From: DATKMK01 sp035541895
GTDB taxonomy: Bacteria; Desulfobacterota; Binatia; HRBIN30; JACQVA1
Length of the DNA stretch: 64,000 bases
NCBI GenBank assembly: GCA_035541895.1
Contig: DATKMK010000120.1
Location: 56,307-120,306 of the forward strand
Direction: 5' to 3'
This document shows positions 40,497-48,186 of the stretch, piece by piece; position 1 is the first letter of the stretch, and each line of letters begins with the position of its first letter. The position numbers and the translations under genes were made by a program. The notes beneath the pieces were generated by a model that saw nothing but the letters and a program-made list of their open reading frames with translations, was not told the origin of the DNA and did no database searches.

Positions 40497-42974
40497 ATGG
40501 ATGGTTCTCTCGGCCCGCTACATAGCGTGCGCGTGCTCGATCTCGCGAACGAGACCGGGGCCTATTGCGGCAAACTGCTGGCGGACATGGGCGCCGATGT
40601 CATCAAGGTCGAGCCGCCCGGCGGCGATCCGATGCGGCGTATCGGGCCGTTCTTTGGAGGCACGGACGCAATCTCCCCTGGCCCCCCGTCGTCAACGGGG
40701 GGGAACCCAGAAGGAAAGAAAGCGAGACTGAATCATTCACTCTTCTTCTGGCACTACAACACCAACAAGCGCAGCGTCGTGATCGACCTCGCGAGCGCAA
40801 GCGGGCGCGATCAATTCGTGCGCCTGACTTCGAATGCAGATGTGATCATCGAGACCGGGCCGCCCGGCCATCTCGAATCGCTCGGGCTCGGCTACAACGA
40901 ACTGGCACGGCGCAATCCGCGACTGGTCGTCGTCTCGCTTACGCCCTTCGGACAGGACGGACCGCGTCGTGATTGGCGAACCTCAGATACGGTGGCGCAA
41001 GCGTTGGGCGGCATGTTGTTCGTCAACGGCCATCCCGACGAGGCGCCGCTGCGCTCCTTGGGGTTGCAGGCGTATCACAGCGCGTCGACGTATGCGGCGA
41101 TGGGCGCGATGCTTGCGTTACTCGCACGCGCGCGGTCGGGACGCGGTCAACATGTCGATGTCAGCATTCAGGAATCCGTCGCTGCCACCGTTGAGCACGT
41201 CAGCGGCTACTTCCATCAGACCGGCGCGATCGAGGTGCGCCGCGGCACGTTGCATTGGAGTCGGTATTTCCGCGTGGCCAAGTGCCGCGACGGCTACGCG
41301 CTGCACTGCAGCCTCGGCGATTGGACGTCGCTCATCGAATGGGTGAAGGCGGACGGCAAGGCCCAGGAACTCGGCGACCCCGAGTGGGAGGACTTCAACC
41401 ACCGCCGCCGCAACTGTGTGCGCCTGTTTGAGGTCCTCGACGAATGGGCGAAGGCGTACAACGTCGCCGATCTGATGGAAGGCGCGCAACTGCGACGCAT
41501 TCCGTACGCCGCCGTCTTGCTACCCGAGACGTTGCCGAACAATCCGCAACTGAACGAGCGCGGATTCTTCGTCGCCGTCGAGCATCCAGAGCTGCAGCGT
41601 ACGCTCACCTATCCCGGCGCGCCGTACCGGTTCAGCGGCAGCCCGTGGGCGATTCGCCAGCGGCCGCCGCTGCTCGACGAGCATGCGGACGAAGTCTCCA
41701 CGGAGCTTATCGCTGATGCCATATCGCCGATCGAAGCAGATAGGAGTTCCGGCGATACGCCATCTGCCCTCAGCGACACGCGCATTCTTTCAGGCATTCG
41801 CATCATCGACTTCACCTGGGTGGTCGCCGGTCCGGTAGCGACGCGCATCCTCGCCGACCACGGCGCCGAGGTCATCAAGATTGAACGGCGAGACTCGCTC
41901 GATTTCGGCTCGCGACGCGGCGGGCTGACCGGCAATCTCAATCGCGGCAAGCAGAGCATCGTGCTCAACATGGGCGATCCACGCGGCATCGACCTCGCCA
42001 AGCGGCTGGCCGCAACCGCCGACGTTGTGATCGACAACTTCAGCGCACGGGTGATGCGCAATTGGGGCCTCGACTATGAGTCGCTCCGCACACTCAAGTC
42101 CGACGTGATTGCCGTCAGCATGTCGGGGTTCGGTCACACCGGTCCGCACAAGGACTACGTCAGCTACGGCCCGACCCTGCAAGCACTATCGGGCTACACG
42201 CTGCTCATGCGTCACCCCGGGCGCGAGCCGGCTGGGTGGGGCTTTTCCTATTCGGACATGGCCGGCGGCTACAATGCGGCGCTCGCGGTGCTGTTCGCAC
42301 TCTGGCATCGCCGCCGCACCGGACGCGGGCAGTTCGTCGATCTGTCGCAGTTCGAGAGTGTTACGGCGCTGCTGGGTCCGGCCTTGCTCGACATCCTGGT
42401 CAACCGCGCAACCATCGCGCCGTTCGGTAATCGGTCGCAAGAACGACCGGCCGCGCCGCATGGTGTGTATCGCTGTCGCAACGAGGCGGGCGACCCGGAG
42501 GACCGCTGGTGCGCGATCACGGTGTTCGACGACGACGAGTGGAGCCGCTTCTGTTCCGCCATCGGTCGGCCGACATGGACACGTGAGCCGCGATTCGCCT
42601 CGCTCGCCGATCGCCTCGCGCGGCACGAGGAACTCGACGAACTCGTCACCCAGTGGACCCGGGAACGGACCGCCGAAGAAATCATGCACGCGCTGCAAGC
42701 GGCGCGCGTCGCCGCCGGCGTGGTGAACAACGCTCGTGACTTGTGCGACCGCGACCCGCAATTGCAGGCGCGTGGCTATTGGGCAAACGTGACCAGCCCG
42801 GAGGGAGAGCCTCTCGCATTCGACGGGCTGCCGGTGCGTCTCTCGGCTACGCCGGGACAAGTTTCGGGTCCGGGCCCGCTGCTTGGCGAGCATACCGAAG
42901 CGGTGCTAGAGAGGCTGCTGCATTTTTCGCGCGATCAGTTGGCTACGTTGCGAGCGGACGGTGTAATTTCGTAG
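40497..42974 (+). CDS. Double-domain CaiB/BaiF-type CoA-transferase
   Basis: The 825-residue protein holds two family III CoA-transferase domains in tandem. Domain 1 has VRVLDLANETGAYCGKLLADMGADVIKVEPPGG; domain 2 begins at ~436 with IRIIDFTWVVAGPVATRILADHG. Both have the GRGQ-VD signature (GQHVDVSIQESVA and GQFVDLSQFESVTA) with Glu at the usual catalytic Asp site, as in several members. It transfers CoA between organic acids, and the paired domains probably act as one dimer. Residues ~57-79 are an odd low-complexity insertion encoded by a palindromic element. Confidence 0.88.
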   Translation: MDGSLGPLHSVRVLDLANETGAYCGKLLADMGADVIKVEPPGGDPMRRIGPFFGGTDAISPGPPSSTGGNPEGKKARLNHSLFFWHYNTNKRSVVIDLASASGRDQFVRLTSNADVIIETGPPGHLESLGLGYNELARRNPRLVVVSLTPFGQDGPRRDWRTSDTVAQALGGMLFVNGHPDEAPLRSLGLQAYHSASTYAAMGAMLALLARARSGRGQHVDVSIQESVAATVEHVSGYFHQTGAIEVRRGTLHWSRYFRVAKCRDGYALHCSLGDWTSLIEWVKADGKAQELGDPEWEDFNHRRRNCVRLFEVLDEWAKAYNVADLMEGAQLRRIPYAAVLLPETLPNNPQLNERGFFVAVEHPELQRTLTYPGAPYRFSGSPWAIRQRPPLLDEHADEVSTELIADAISPIEADRSSGDTPSALSDTRILSGIRIIDFTWVVAGPVATRILADHGAEVIKIERRDSLDFGSRRGGLTGNLNRGKQSIVLNMGDPRGIDLAKRLAATADVVIDNFSARVMRNWGLDYESLRTLKSDVIAVSMSGFGHTGPHKDYVSYGPTLQALSGYTLLMRHPGREPAGWGFSYSDMAGGYNAALAVLFALWHRRRTGRGQFVDLSQFESVTALLGPALLDILVNRATIAPFGNRSQERPAAPHGVYRCRNEAGDPEDRWCAITVFDDDEWSRFCSAIGRPTWTREPRFASLADRLARHEELDELVTQWTRERTAEEIMHALQAARVAAGVVNNARDLCDRDPQLQARGYWANVTSPEGEPLAFDGLPVRLSATPGQVSGPGPLLGEHTEAVLERLLHFSRDQLATLRADGVIS
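40682..40702. repeat. Hairpin of an in-frame palindromic insertion in the CoA-transferase gene
   Basis: A perfect 8-bp stem (40682-40689 with 40695-40702) and 5-nt loop lies inside an insertion of ~69 nt (40665-40733) not expected in this protein family. Confidence 0.5.
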
Positions 42975-42996
42975 CCAGCAGGAGGGGAGACAGACT

Positions 42997-43440
42997 ATGG
43001 CCCGCGAATTCAAAACTGTGCTGTGCCCGATCGACTTCTCCGAAAACTCGTACCAAGCGGCCGAGTATGCCGCGATGTTCGCCGAGCAAGGGGGCGGGAC
43101 GTTGCTCCTCGTGCATGTCTTGCACAATCCGGCGAGTGAATTTTTCCAAGAGGACGGTCACGTCATCAGTTGGGACAAGGCCAGGGCGCGTGCAAACGCG
43201 TTGCTCGAAGACACCAAGACCAAGCGCTTGGGCAACTATGCCAAGACCCAGTGCATCGTCGACATCGGCGACCCTCATGATGCGATCGTGAGTCTTGCGC
43301 GCGAGTGCAAGGCCGACTTGATTGTCGTGGCGACGCACGGGCGTACCGGCATGGCGCATCTGGTGATGGGGAGCGTCGCCGAGAAGGTCATCCGCCACGC
43401 ACCTTGCCCTGTTCTGGTCGTGCGCGACATGGCGCCTTAG
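42997..43440 (+). CDS. Universal stress protein (UspA family)
   Basis: The 147-residue protein shows the Usp fold: TVLCPIDFSENSYQAAEYA at the start, a VDIGDPHDAIVSLA middle and the nucleotide-binding THGRTGMAHLVMGSVAEKV near the end. It is probably an ATP-binding stress regulator. GGAGGGGAGA precedes the ATG, 22 nt after the CoA-transferase gene. Its stop overlaps the convergent BrkB stop by two bases. Confidence 0.92.
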   Translation: MAREFKTVLCPIDFSENSYQAAEYAAMFAEQGGGTLLLVHVLHNPASEFFQEDGHVISWDKARARANALLEDTKTKRLGNYAKTQCIVDIGDPHDAIVSLARECKADLIVVATHGRTGMAHLVMGSVAEKVIRHAPCPVLVVRDMAP

Positions 43441-44348
43441 CTGGGCGCTCGTTCCGCAATCGTCGGGGCGGTCGCTTCTTGAAAGGCGCGGCACACCTGC
43501 GCACCGAACAAGATGATGGCCCACGCCAGGTACACCCACGCCAGCAAGATCGGCACTTGCCACAACGCTCCATAGAGGCCGCCGAAGCGCACGAGGCTGA
43601 TCACGAAAGTGACGTATGCCCACTGCGCCAACTGCCAGAGAGTTCCGGCCACCAGCGCGCCGAGGACGACTGCAGAAAATCGAACCGGCGTGTTGGGGAG
43701 AAAGCGGTAGAGAAAGGTGAAGCCGCTCCACAGCAGCGCATACGGCAACAGTCGAAGGACTGCGACCAACGCGTCGCCGAGATACCACGAGTCGATCGTC
43801 TCGTACGCCGGCGTGCCGCGACGAAAGAAGGTCGTGAGCGCCAACGCCACCACCACTACCATCGGCCCAGCCACCGCCACCACCGCATAGACCCGCAGCT
43901 TGCGCCGCAGCGACCGGCCGGGGACGCCGCCCCAGATCGCGTTGAAGCACATCTCCGCGTTGCCGAGAATCGCACAGACCGCCAACAACGCACCGATCGT
44001 GCTGAGGACGCCGACGGCCCGCAGTTGCGCTTGGTCGATGTACCGAACAATTTGCACCGAGACTTCCGGCGACCCCGCCCCGATGGTTTCGACGACGAAG
44101 GGCGTCAGGCCGCGGTGCAGTCCCAAGCCCTTCACAACCGAGAACAGCGACAACAGCAGCGGCACCAACCCAACCAACGTGTAGTACGCCAGCGCCGCCG
44201 CCCACTGAATGCACTGATCGCGCAAGAACCGCACCGTCGCCACCAACGGAATCACGACGAACGATCGAATGCCGCCGAGCCCCAGATCGGTTTCGAGTGC
44301 ATCGGATAGGCGAAGGAACAAGCTGGGCGCTTCACTGCGGGACAGCAT
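43437..44348 (-). CDS. YihY/BrkB-family membrane protein
   Basis: The 303-residue protein has about six transmembrane segments. The family motifs are present: AAALAYYTLVGLVPLLLSL and GNAEMCFNAIWG. FTFLYRFLPNTPVRF and the GLYGALWQVPILLAWVYLAWAIILFGA end follow. The family is uncharacterised and sits in the inner membrane. The ATG at 44348 is chosen over an in-frame TTG. It overlaps the universal stress gene tail to tail. Confidence 0.88.
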   Translation of the reverse strand: MLSRSEAPSLFLRLSDALETDLGLGGIRSFVVIPLVATVRFLRDQCIQWAAALAYYTLVGLVPLLLSLFSVVKGLGLHRGLTPFVVETIGAGSPEVSVQIVRYIDQAQLRAVGVLSTIGALLAVCAILGNAEMCFNAIWGGVPGRSLRRKLRVYAVVAVAGPMVVVVALALTTFFRRGTPAYETIDSWYLGDALVAVLRLLPYALLWSGFTFLYRFLPNTPVRFSAVVLGALVAGTLWQLAQWAYVTFVISLVRFGGLYGALWQVPILLAWVYLAWAIILFGAQVCRAFQEATAPTIAERAPS

Positions 44349-44414
44349 CGCGAGCAACGATTCAGTGCAATCTTGATAGCAGGGGCCGAGCGGGGAGGAA
44401 ATTCGCCGAGGGGG

Positions 44415-45776
44415 TCACGCCTGCGAGGCCGACCGGCAGAGGTCGAGGACGTACGTTTCGAGCAGCACCGCCGGGTTGCCGCGCGAGGTTTTGAATTTGG
44501 CGTCCAATTCGGCGAGCCCCACGAGGGCGGCGCGCAACTTCGCCGCCGGCATGCGCGCGGCATCGCCGAGGTATTTGTAAATTCGAAACGGGTGCATCTT
44601 GCCGAACGCCGCCTCGCCCAACTCACCAAGCAGCGGCTGCAGACGGCCTTGAAACGTCGCGTAGCTGATCCCCGCGCGCCACTTGCCCGCCAGCGGTCCG
44701 TCGAGACAGTCGCGTGCCGACAGCAGCAAGCGCACCTCGCGCGCGATCATCGCCAGCAACCGCAGCGGATGATCGCCTTGCGCGAGGAGGTCGCGCAGCA
44801 GCGGCACCGCCGTCGCCGCCTGCCCGGCGGCCAACGCCGAGGTGAAGTCGAAGATCCACGACTCCGCCATATCGCGGAACGCGGCCCGCACGTCCGCGAC
44901 CGCGATCGTCTTGGCCTCGCCGACGTAGAGGCAGAGTTTCTCCATCTCCATCGCCAGCGCGGCCGGATCGCTGCCGGCACGAGCGACGATGAGTTCCATC
45001 GCCGCGGGCTCGATCCGTATTCCAAATTCGCTCGCAATCTGCCGGCAGGTGTCGGCAACCCCTTCGCGACTCAGCGCGCCGCTGCGTTCGCGCTCGACGC
45101 GCAAGTCGATCACGGCGCCGAGCGTCTGCAGCTTTTTGAACACGCGCTTGCGCGCATCGGCCGCCACCGCCGTCATGAGCAGCACCGCTTGCGGCGGCAC
45201 GCCGCGCTCGACGAACTGCAGCAACGCCTCGCTGTCGTCGCGAAACGCGCTGATCGTCACCCCGCGCTCACGGCAGTACGCTTGCAGTGCGGTCAACGCT
45301 CCGAGTTGCGCTGCCTCCAATTCGACGCCGAAGCATTCCTTCAACGCTGCGGCCGACAACTCACCGAGTCGTTCAGAGTCGAATCGCTCCTGGGTCCATC
45401 CCGCCATTGCCAGCAGCGTGAGCAAGCGGCCGGCGGCTTCGTCGCGTCGCTCGTCCTCGATGGCCTCAAGCAGCGCGGCGGTGAGATCGGACCGCTTTTC
45501 AGCGGAAACGAACACCGCGGTTTCGCGCAACCAGACCACCTTGATTCCGGGGAACAGGCCGCGCATGCGCAGGCTGTCCAGCGCGGTGGCCATGGGGGTC
45601 GTGCGTCCGTCGTAGATCTCGAGGTTGAAGTCGCGATTGGCGGTCGGAACCAGCACGTCGATGAGCGCGTGCGCCGCGACGCTGGTGCCAACCGATTCGC
45701 CAAGGAAGACGTACGCGGACCGCGGCTCTTTTTGTGCCTCAGCGCAAAGCACCTTGAGATCCGTCGCAGGAGCCAT
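44415..45776 (-). CDS. holA: DNA polymerase III delta subunit
   Basis: The 453-residue protein belongs to the HolA family: YVFLGESVGTSVAAHALIDV, FNLEIYDGR, LRMRGLFPGIKVVWLRE and a C-terminal HPLRLLAMIAREVRLLLSARD, typical of the delta collar domain. It is about 110 residues longer than the usual ~340, mainly in an insertion after the first 80 residues. The subunit opens the sliding clamp. A promoter (45785-45813) is placed so that the ATG is close to the transcription start. Confidence 0.85.
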   Translation of the reverse strand: MAPATDLKVLCAEAQKEPRSAYVFLGESVGTSVAAHALIDVLVPTANRDFNLEIYDGRTTPMATALDSLRMRGLFPGIKVVWLRETAVFVSAEKRSDLTAALLEAIEDERRDEAAGRLLTLLAMAGWTQERFDSERLGELSAAALKECFGVELEAAQLGALTALQAYCRERGVTISAFRDDSEALLQFVERGVPPQAVLLMTAVAADARKRVFKKLQTLGAVIDLRVERERSGALSREGVADTCRQIASEFGIRIEPAAMELIVARAGSDPAALAMEMEKLCLYVGEAKTIAVADVRAAFRDMAESWIFDFTSALAAGQAATAVPLLRDLLAQGDHPLRLLAMIAREVRLLLSARDCLDGPLAGKWRAGISYATFQGRLQPLLGELGEAAFGKMHPFRIYKYLGDAARMPAAKLRAALVGLAELDAKFKTSRGNPAVLLETYVLDLCRSASQA

Positions 45777-45784
45777 GCGCGCAC

Positions 45785-45813
45785 ACTGTAGCCGACGCTG
45801 AGAACCACGGCAA
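45785..45813 (-). promoter_or_regulatory. Promoter of holA immediately upstream of the start codon
   Basis: On the minus strand TTGCCG (45808-45813), a 17-nt spacer and TACAGT (45785-45790); the ATG lies 8 nt downstream, so the mRNA would have almost no leader. Confidence 0.5.
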
Positions 45814-45832
45814 AAGAAGGGCGTGTCGGGCG

Positions 45833-46249
45833 TTACGACACTGAATCAGCCGGCCGAAATCTCGGCAATGTAACCTCAGCGCTAACGTCCTCGAAGACCA
45901 CGGCGACGCGCACCCCAATGCGGAGCTGATCCGCGGCACAGTCAACGATGTTCGTCACCAAAAACGGCCCCTCGTCGAGCTGAACAACGGCGACGTTGTG
46001 CGGCGCGCGTGCTTGGAAGACCGGCAGCGTGGGCCCGTGAACGATGGTGAACGAGTACACCGTGGCGAGCCCGCTCGCCTTGATCCATTCGTATTCCAGG
46101 CGGTTGCACTGCGGACACATCGGTCGCGGCGGATGCCGCACGATGCCGCAGCCGCGGCATTGCTGAATGCGCAGCTCGTGTTGCCGGCAGCCGTCCCAAA
46201 AGCCGGCGTTGTCGAAGTTGGGAACCGGAATGGGAATCCTGTCGCTCAT
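45833..46249 (-). CDS. OB-fold/zinc-ribbon protein (DUF35 family), partner of a thiolase-like protein
   Basis: The 138-residue protein has the DUF35 zinc ribbon (QQCRGCG ... RPMCPQCN) followed by an acyl-CoA-associated OB-fold domain (GLATVYSFTIVHGPTLPVFQARAPHNVAVVQLDEG). Such proteins associate with SCP2-type thiolases and assist sterol or fatty-acid chain cleavage. It lies 47 nt after the thiolase-like gene and is cotranscribed with it. A 17-bp tandem repeat occupies the gap. Confidence 0.9.
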   Translation of the reverse strand: MSDRIPIPVPNFDNAGFWDGCRQHELRIQQCRGCGIVRHPPRPMCPQCNRLEYEWIKASGLATVYSFTIVHGPTLPVFQARAPHNVAVVQLDEGPFLVTNIVDCAADQLRIGVRVAVVFEDVSAEVTLPRFRPADSVS

Positions 46250-46250
46250 C

Positions 46251-46301
46251 GTCACAGTTCGCTCCGTGTCGCAGTTCGCTCCGCGTCGCAGCTCACTCAA
46301 C
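46251..46301. repeat. 17-bp imperfect tandem repeat, three units
   Basis: Units 46251-46267, 46268-46284 and 46285-46301 (GTCGCAGTTCGCTCCGC and variants) fill the thiolase-like/DUF35 junction and extend over the thiolase-like stop codon. Confidence 0.65.
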
Positions 46302-47475
46302 GTCGCAAGATGATGGCGCCGGTTGGGTCGGTGTTCGAACCGGTTACCAACACCAGCTCGGCATCGTCGACTTGGCACGTCGAGGTGCCGCGGATCTGGC
46401 GGACGCCTTCGAGGATATGGTTGTAACCGTGAATGAACGCTTCGGACAGGCTGCCGCCGTGCGTGTTGACCGGCAGCGATCCGTTCGGCCACGCGATGTT
46501 GCCGGCCGCGACGAACGGCCCGCTCTCGCCCCGGGCACAGAATCCGTAGTCTTCCAAACTCGTGAGCACGGCCGGCGAGAAGTGATCATAAAGCATCGCC
46601 GCATCGATGTCCGCCGGCCGGACGCCGCTCATCGCATAGATCTGCTTCGCCACCGCGCGACCCGCGGTGTCTTCGCGCCAGTGTTGGAAATAGTCGGCCA
46701 TCTGAATGTGGATCGGCCCTTCGGCCTGCGCGCCCGCGAGGATGTAGGCGGGTCGCTGGCGGGCGTCGCGGGCGCGCTCCGCCGACGTGACGACCACCGC
46801 ACAGCCGCCGTCGGTTTCGAGGCAGCAGTCGAGCAAGCGCAACGGTTCCGCAATCCAACGCGATTGCCGGTGACCGTCGAGCGTGATCGGCGCTCGCATC
46901 ACCGCGTTCGGATTGCGCGCCGCGTGCGCGCGCTGGGCCACCGCCACCATGCCGAAGTGATCCGTCGTGGTCCCGTATTCGTGCATGTGACGGCGATAGA
47001 TGATGGCCATCTCCTGCGCCGGCGTCACCAGCCCGAACGGTATGTGGTACTGATAGAAATCGGTAAGCTGCTGCGGCTGCTTTTCCCACGGCCGGCCGCC
47101 GCCGAATTTTCCCGTGCCGGTCACCGAACGCTTGCCGCGATTGCGAGCGCGGAAGCAGACCACGTTGTTCGCTTGACCGGTGGCCACCGCCATCGCGGCC
47201 AGGACGATCGTCCCGCACACCGCGCCGCCGCCCGAGGTTACGCCGGCGAAGAATCGCAGATGCGGAATCCCGAGACTATAAATGATCGCCAGTTCGGTGT
47301 TGGTTTCGATGTCGTAGCGAACGATGCCGTCGATGTCCTTGGGCGTGAGCCCGGCGTCGGCGATCGCCGCGCTGATCGCCTCGCACGCCACGCGATGCTC
47401 GGTCTTGCCGATCTGTTTGCTGAACTCGGTCTGCCCGATCCCGACGATCGCGGCGCGGTCGCGAATGGAGGTCAT
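46297..47475 (-). CDS. SCP2-type thiolase-like protein, probably without active-site cysteine
   Basis: The 392-residue protein begins RAAIVGIGQTEFSKQ, and its core has TSGGGAVCGTIVLAAMAVATG where thiolases carry the nucleophilic Cys loop. The Cys is not at the expected place. The C-terminal region NTHGGSLSEAFIHGYNHILEG matches SCP-x/lipid-transfer thiolases. With the DUF35 protein it should form a complex acting on sterol- or fatty-acyl-CoA chains. Its ATG overlaps the preceding lipoprotein stop as ATGA. Confidence 0.85.
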   Translation of the reverse strand: MTSIRDRAAIVGIGQTEFSKQIGKTEHRVACEAISAAIADAGLTPKDIDGIVRYDIETNTELAIIYSLGIPHLRFFAGVTSGGGAVCGTIVLAAMAVATGQANNVVCFRARNRGKRSVTGTGKFGGGRPWEKQPQQLTDFYQYHIPFGLVTPAQEMAIIYRRHMHEYGTTTDHFGMVAVAQRAHAARNPNAVMRAPITLDGHRQSRWIAEPLRLLDCCLETDGGCAVVVTSAERARDARQRPAYILAGAQAEGPIHIQMADYFQHWREDTAGRAVAKQIYAMSGVRPADIDAAMLYDHFSPAVLTSLEDYGFCARGESGPFVAAGNIAWPNGSLPVNTHGGSLSEAFIHGYNHILEGVRQIRGTSTCQVDDAELVLVTGSNTDPTGAIILRR

Positions 47476-47684
47476 GGGGCGGGCGTCGGGCTGGCGACGA
47501 AGCACCTTGGGCCGATGCAGATATCGGCGGGAGTTTCGGTGGGCACCACCGCCGTCGGCGTCGGCGTCGGAGTTGGAGTTGGCGACGCGGCCGCGCTCAT
47601 CGCCGAATCGTTGTCACCACACCCCGCGAGCGCAAGACAGAGACTCGCTGCCGCAACTACTGACTCGACTCGACATGTACGCAT
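47472..47684 (-). CDS. Small lipoprotein with Thr/Pro-rich tail
   Basis: The 70-residue protein has a signal peptide with lipobox ALAGC, then a linker containing SPTPTPTPTPTAVVPT and a C-terminal CIGPRCFVAS motif with two cysteines. The linker style is shared with the subtilases of this window. The ATG at 47684 is chosen because the signal begins there; the frame stays open to 48056. Its TGA overlaps the thiolase-like ATG, so the two are translationally coupled, an unexpected pairing of an exported and a cytosolic protein. Confidence 0.6.
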   Translation of the reverse strand: MRTCRVESVVAAASLCLALAGCGDNDSAMSAAASPTPTPTPTPTAVVPTETPADICIGPRCFVASPTPAP

Positions 47685-48186
47685 CTGTGGCTGCGTACCA
47701 TCCGATCGGCGACCCGGCAAGATCACGCGGAAACATGACAGGCCGCGTGTCGCCGCTGTTCTCCACCAGCACCCAAACGCACGGCGAGAGGCCAGCGAAG
47801 CGCCAAGGTACAGCTTCGGCCGCGGCCGCCGTCCGAACATATCTTCCAGTTGCGCGTGTGTCGCGACCACGAAGCTTGAGCCGGAGCGGACGTAATGCTT
47901 GATCTGGCTCTCCTTGATCTTGAGCGCAACCCGATGGGGAGGGAGCTGGCTTTCCGGAACGAGGACCGCGGCAAAGCCAGCATTCGGATCTTCCCCTGAA
48001 GGCAAGTAGCACCCGTCGAGTCCCGGAACTGGCGGGTCAATGGCCTGCGCAACCAACTGAGCAGGTTGCTCAGGAACGATCCAATCTGCGCAATCGCCTG
48101 AAGTTGCGGCGGGAAATCGTCCTTCTGAATGACTCCCCGACTATCGTCCGCGCGCCATTTGGGTCAAACGCAACGTTCATCACGAC
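47685..48186. other. Intergenic stretch with an open but unrecognised frame
   Basis: About 500 nt without a supported gene. A minus-strand frame from 48056 joins the small lipoprotein gene in frame; it encodes segments such as GLDGCYLPSGEDPNAGF and VVATHAQLEDMFGRRPRPKLYLG. It could be an independent small gene, a degraded one or noise. No repeats or hairpins of note. Confidence 0.4.

Noticed and set aside
47685..48056. Upstream part of the frame that includes the small lipoprotein
   Set aside because: The lipoprotein signal starts at 47684; the preceding part has no recognised domain, so it was not called as a gene.
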